From assembly GCF_037198315.1 (NCBI RefSeq), contig NZ_CP144913.1, forward strand, positions 806,001-870,000: DNA of 64,000 bases, read 5' to 3'. Made by a program: the position numbers and the translations under genes. Positions 63,529-64,000 of this stretch are shown here, one piece after another. Below the pieces are notes generated by a model. It worked only from the letters and a program-made list of their open reading frames with translations. It was not told where the DNA came from and made no database searches. The stretch's first letter is position 1; each line of letters opens with the position of its first letter. The stretch is from Janibacter sp. A1S7. GTDB taxonomy: Bacteria; Actinomycetota; Actinomycetes; Actinomycetales; Dermatophilaceae.

Positions 63529-64000
63529 CCTTGACTGCGCTCGCGCCCACGCTGGCGGCCGCCGGAGGTGGAGAGAGCTACCAGCCCCCCACCCCGGAGA
63601 TCTTCTGGCAACCCCTCTTCGAGGTGGGTGGCCTGACCGTCACCAACCAGATGGCCTGGGCCGGGATCATCACCGCGGTGCTGTGCGGCGTCATGATCAT
63701 GCTGAGCAAGCGCGCGGCGATCCTGCCGAGCAAGGGCCAGTGGCTCTTCGAGGGCTTCTACAACTTCCCGCGCAACGCCATCGCGCGCGACATGATCGGC
63801 ACCAAGGAGTTCCGCCGGTTCGTGCCGCTCATCGTCACGCTCTTCACGATGGTGCTGTTCTTCAACCTCGCCGGGTCCTTCTTCCTGACGATGAACCCCG
63901 TGACCGGCAAGATCGCCTTCCCGATCGCGCTGACGATCGTCGTCTACGTCGTCTACCACTGGGTGAGCATCGAGAAGATGGGCTTCATGGGCTACATGAA
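63525..64000 (+). CDS. atpB: F0F1 ATP synthase subunit a, 5' part
   Basis: The proton half-channel subunit. The frame opens with GTG at 63525 and continues to the edge. Seen are a short extracytoplasmic start (PPTPEIFWQPLFEVGGL), a first helix (MAWAGIITAVLCGVMIML), SKGQWLFEGFYNF, and helix 2 around PLIVTLFTMVLFFNLAGSFF. The essential arginine of helix 5 lies beyond the window. Confidence 0.93.
   Translation, partial: MTLTALAPTLAAAGGGESYQPPTPEIFWQPLFEVGGLTVTNQMAWAGIITAVLCGVMIMLSKRAAILPSKGQWLFEGFYNFPRNAIARDMIGTKEFRRFVPLIVTLFTMVLFFNLAGSFFLTMNPVTGKIAFPIALTIVVYVVYHWVSIEKMGFMGYM

Overview
This window is about 69-70% G+C, with dense operons, many GTG starts, 1-8 bp stop/start overlaps and several apparently leaderless genes. 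The gene set includes a SigR/RsrA mycothiol-type redox switch, nickel superoxide dismutase, fused 2-oxoglutarate decarboxylase/dehydrogenase (Kgd), bL37, an arginine/asparagine-rich Rho and an argS-lysA-hom-thrC-thrB-rho-prfA-prmC-tsaC-glyA-atp order. Together these point to an actinobacterium of the order Micrococcales, probably Intrasporangiaceae. No species can be named from the sequence alone.

1-11400: a partial gene, then galE and the sigR-rsrA stress switch with a consensus SigR promoter, an RDD membrane protein and a 24-residue ribosomal protein bL37. Next comes the most unusual locus. A secreted protein built from ten NVDWA repeats lies directly upstream of two overlapping membrane proteins whose HD-GYP-type domains are degenerate in complementary ways. 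Then follow sodX-sodN, malic enzyme, a CIRCE-controlled Hsp20, a Tat-exported protein and a PqqD-like/nucleotidyltransferase pair. The second gene of that pair changes base composition part-way along.

11400-22650: a sulfate activation block (cysC-tauE-cysQ divergent from cysD-cysN) beside what looks like a collapsed exopolysaccharide locus. A nucleotide-sugar dehydrogenase and a CapD-type enzyme are both cut off where they meet tail to tail near 17007. Two intact tyrosine autokinases converge on each other. A tyrosine phosphatase, a heavily eroded rmlA remnant and a membrane-anchored SGNH protein follow.

22650-38700: membrane proteins (GDYXXLXY, DUF2157), an Nramp homologue lacking the usual metal motifs, a GDSL hydrolase, kgd with a DUF6104 gene, an ABC exporter divergent from two CNNM/CorC-type proteins, a BrkB-family protein, a MetPS-like transporter pair and a Gmad2-LysM protein.

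38700-41900: two identical 1432-bp IS481-family copies stand in direct tandem at the 3' end of tRNA-Arg(CCG). They are separated and bounded by 16-bp repeats of the tRNA end.

41900-64000: core genes argS, lysA, hom, thrC, thrB and rho. Next is a response regulator/HEAT-repeat/glycosyltransferase/histidine kinase operon, a GNAT enzyme, rpmE, prfA, prmC, tsaC, glyA and a polyprenyl-phosphate sugar-1-phosphate transferase. The window ends in the atp operon, inside atpB.
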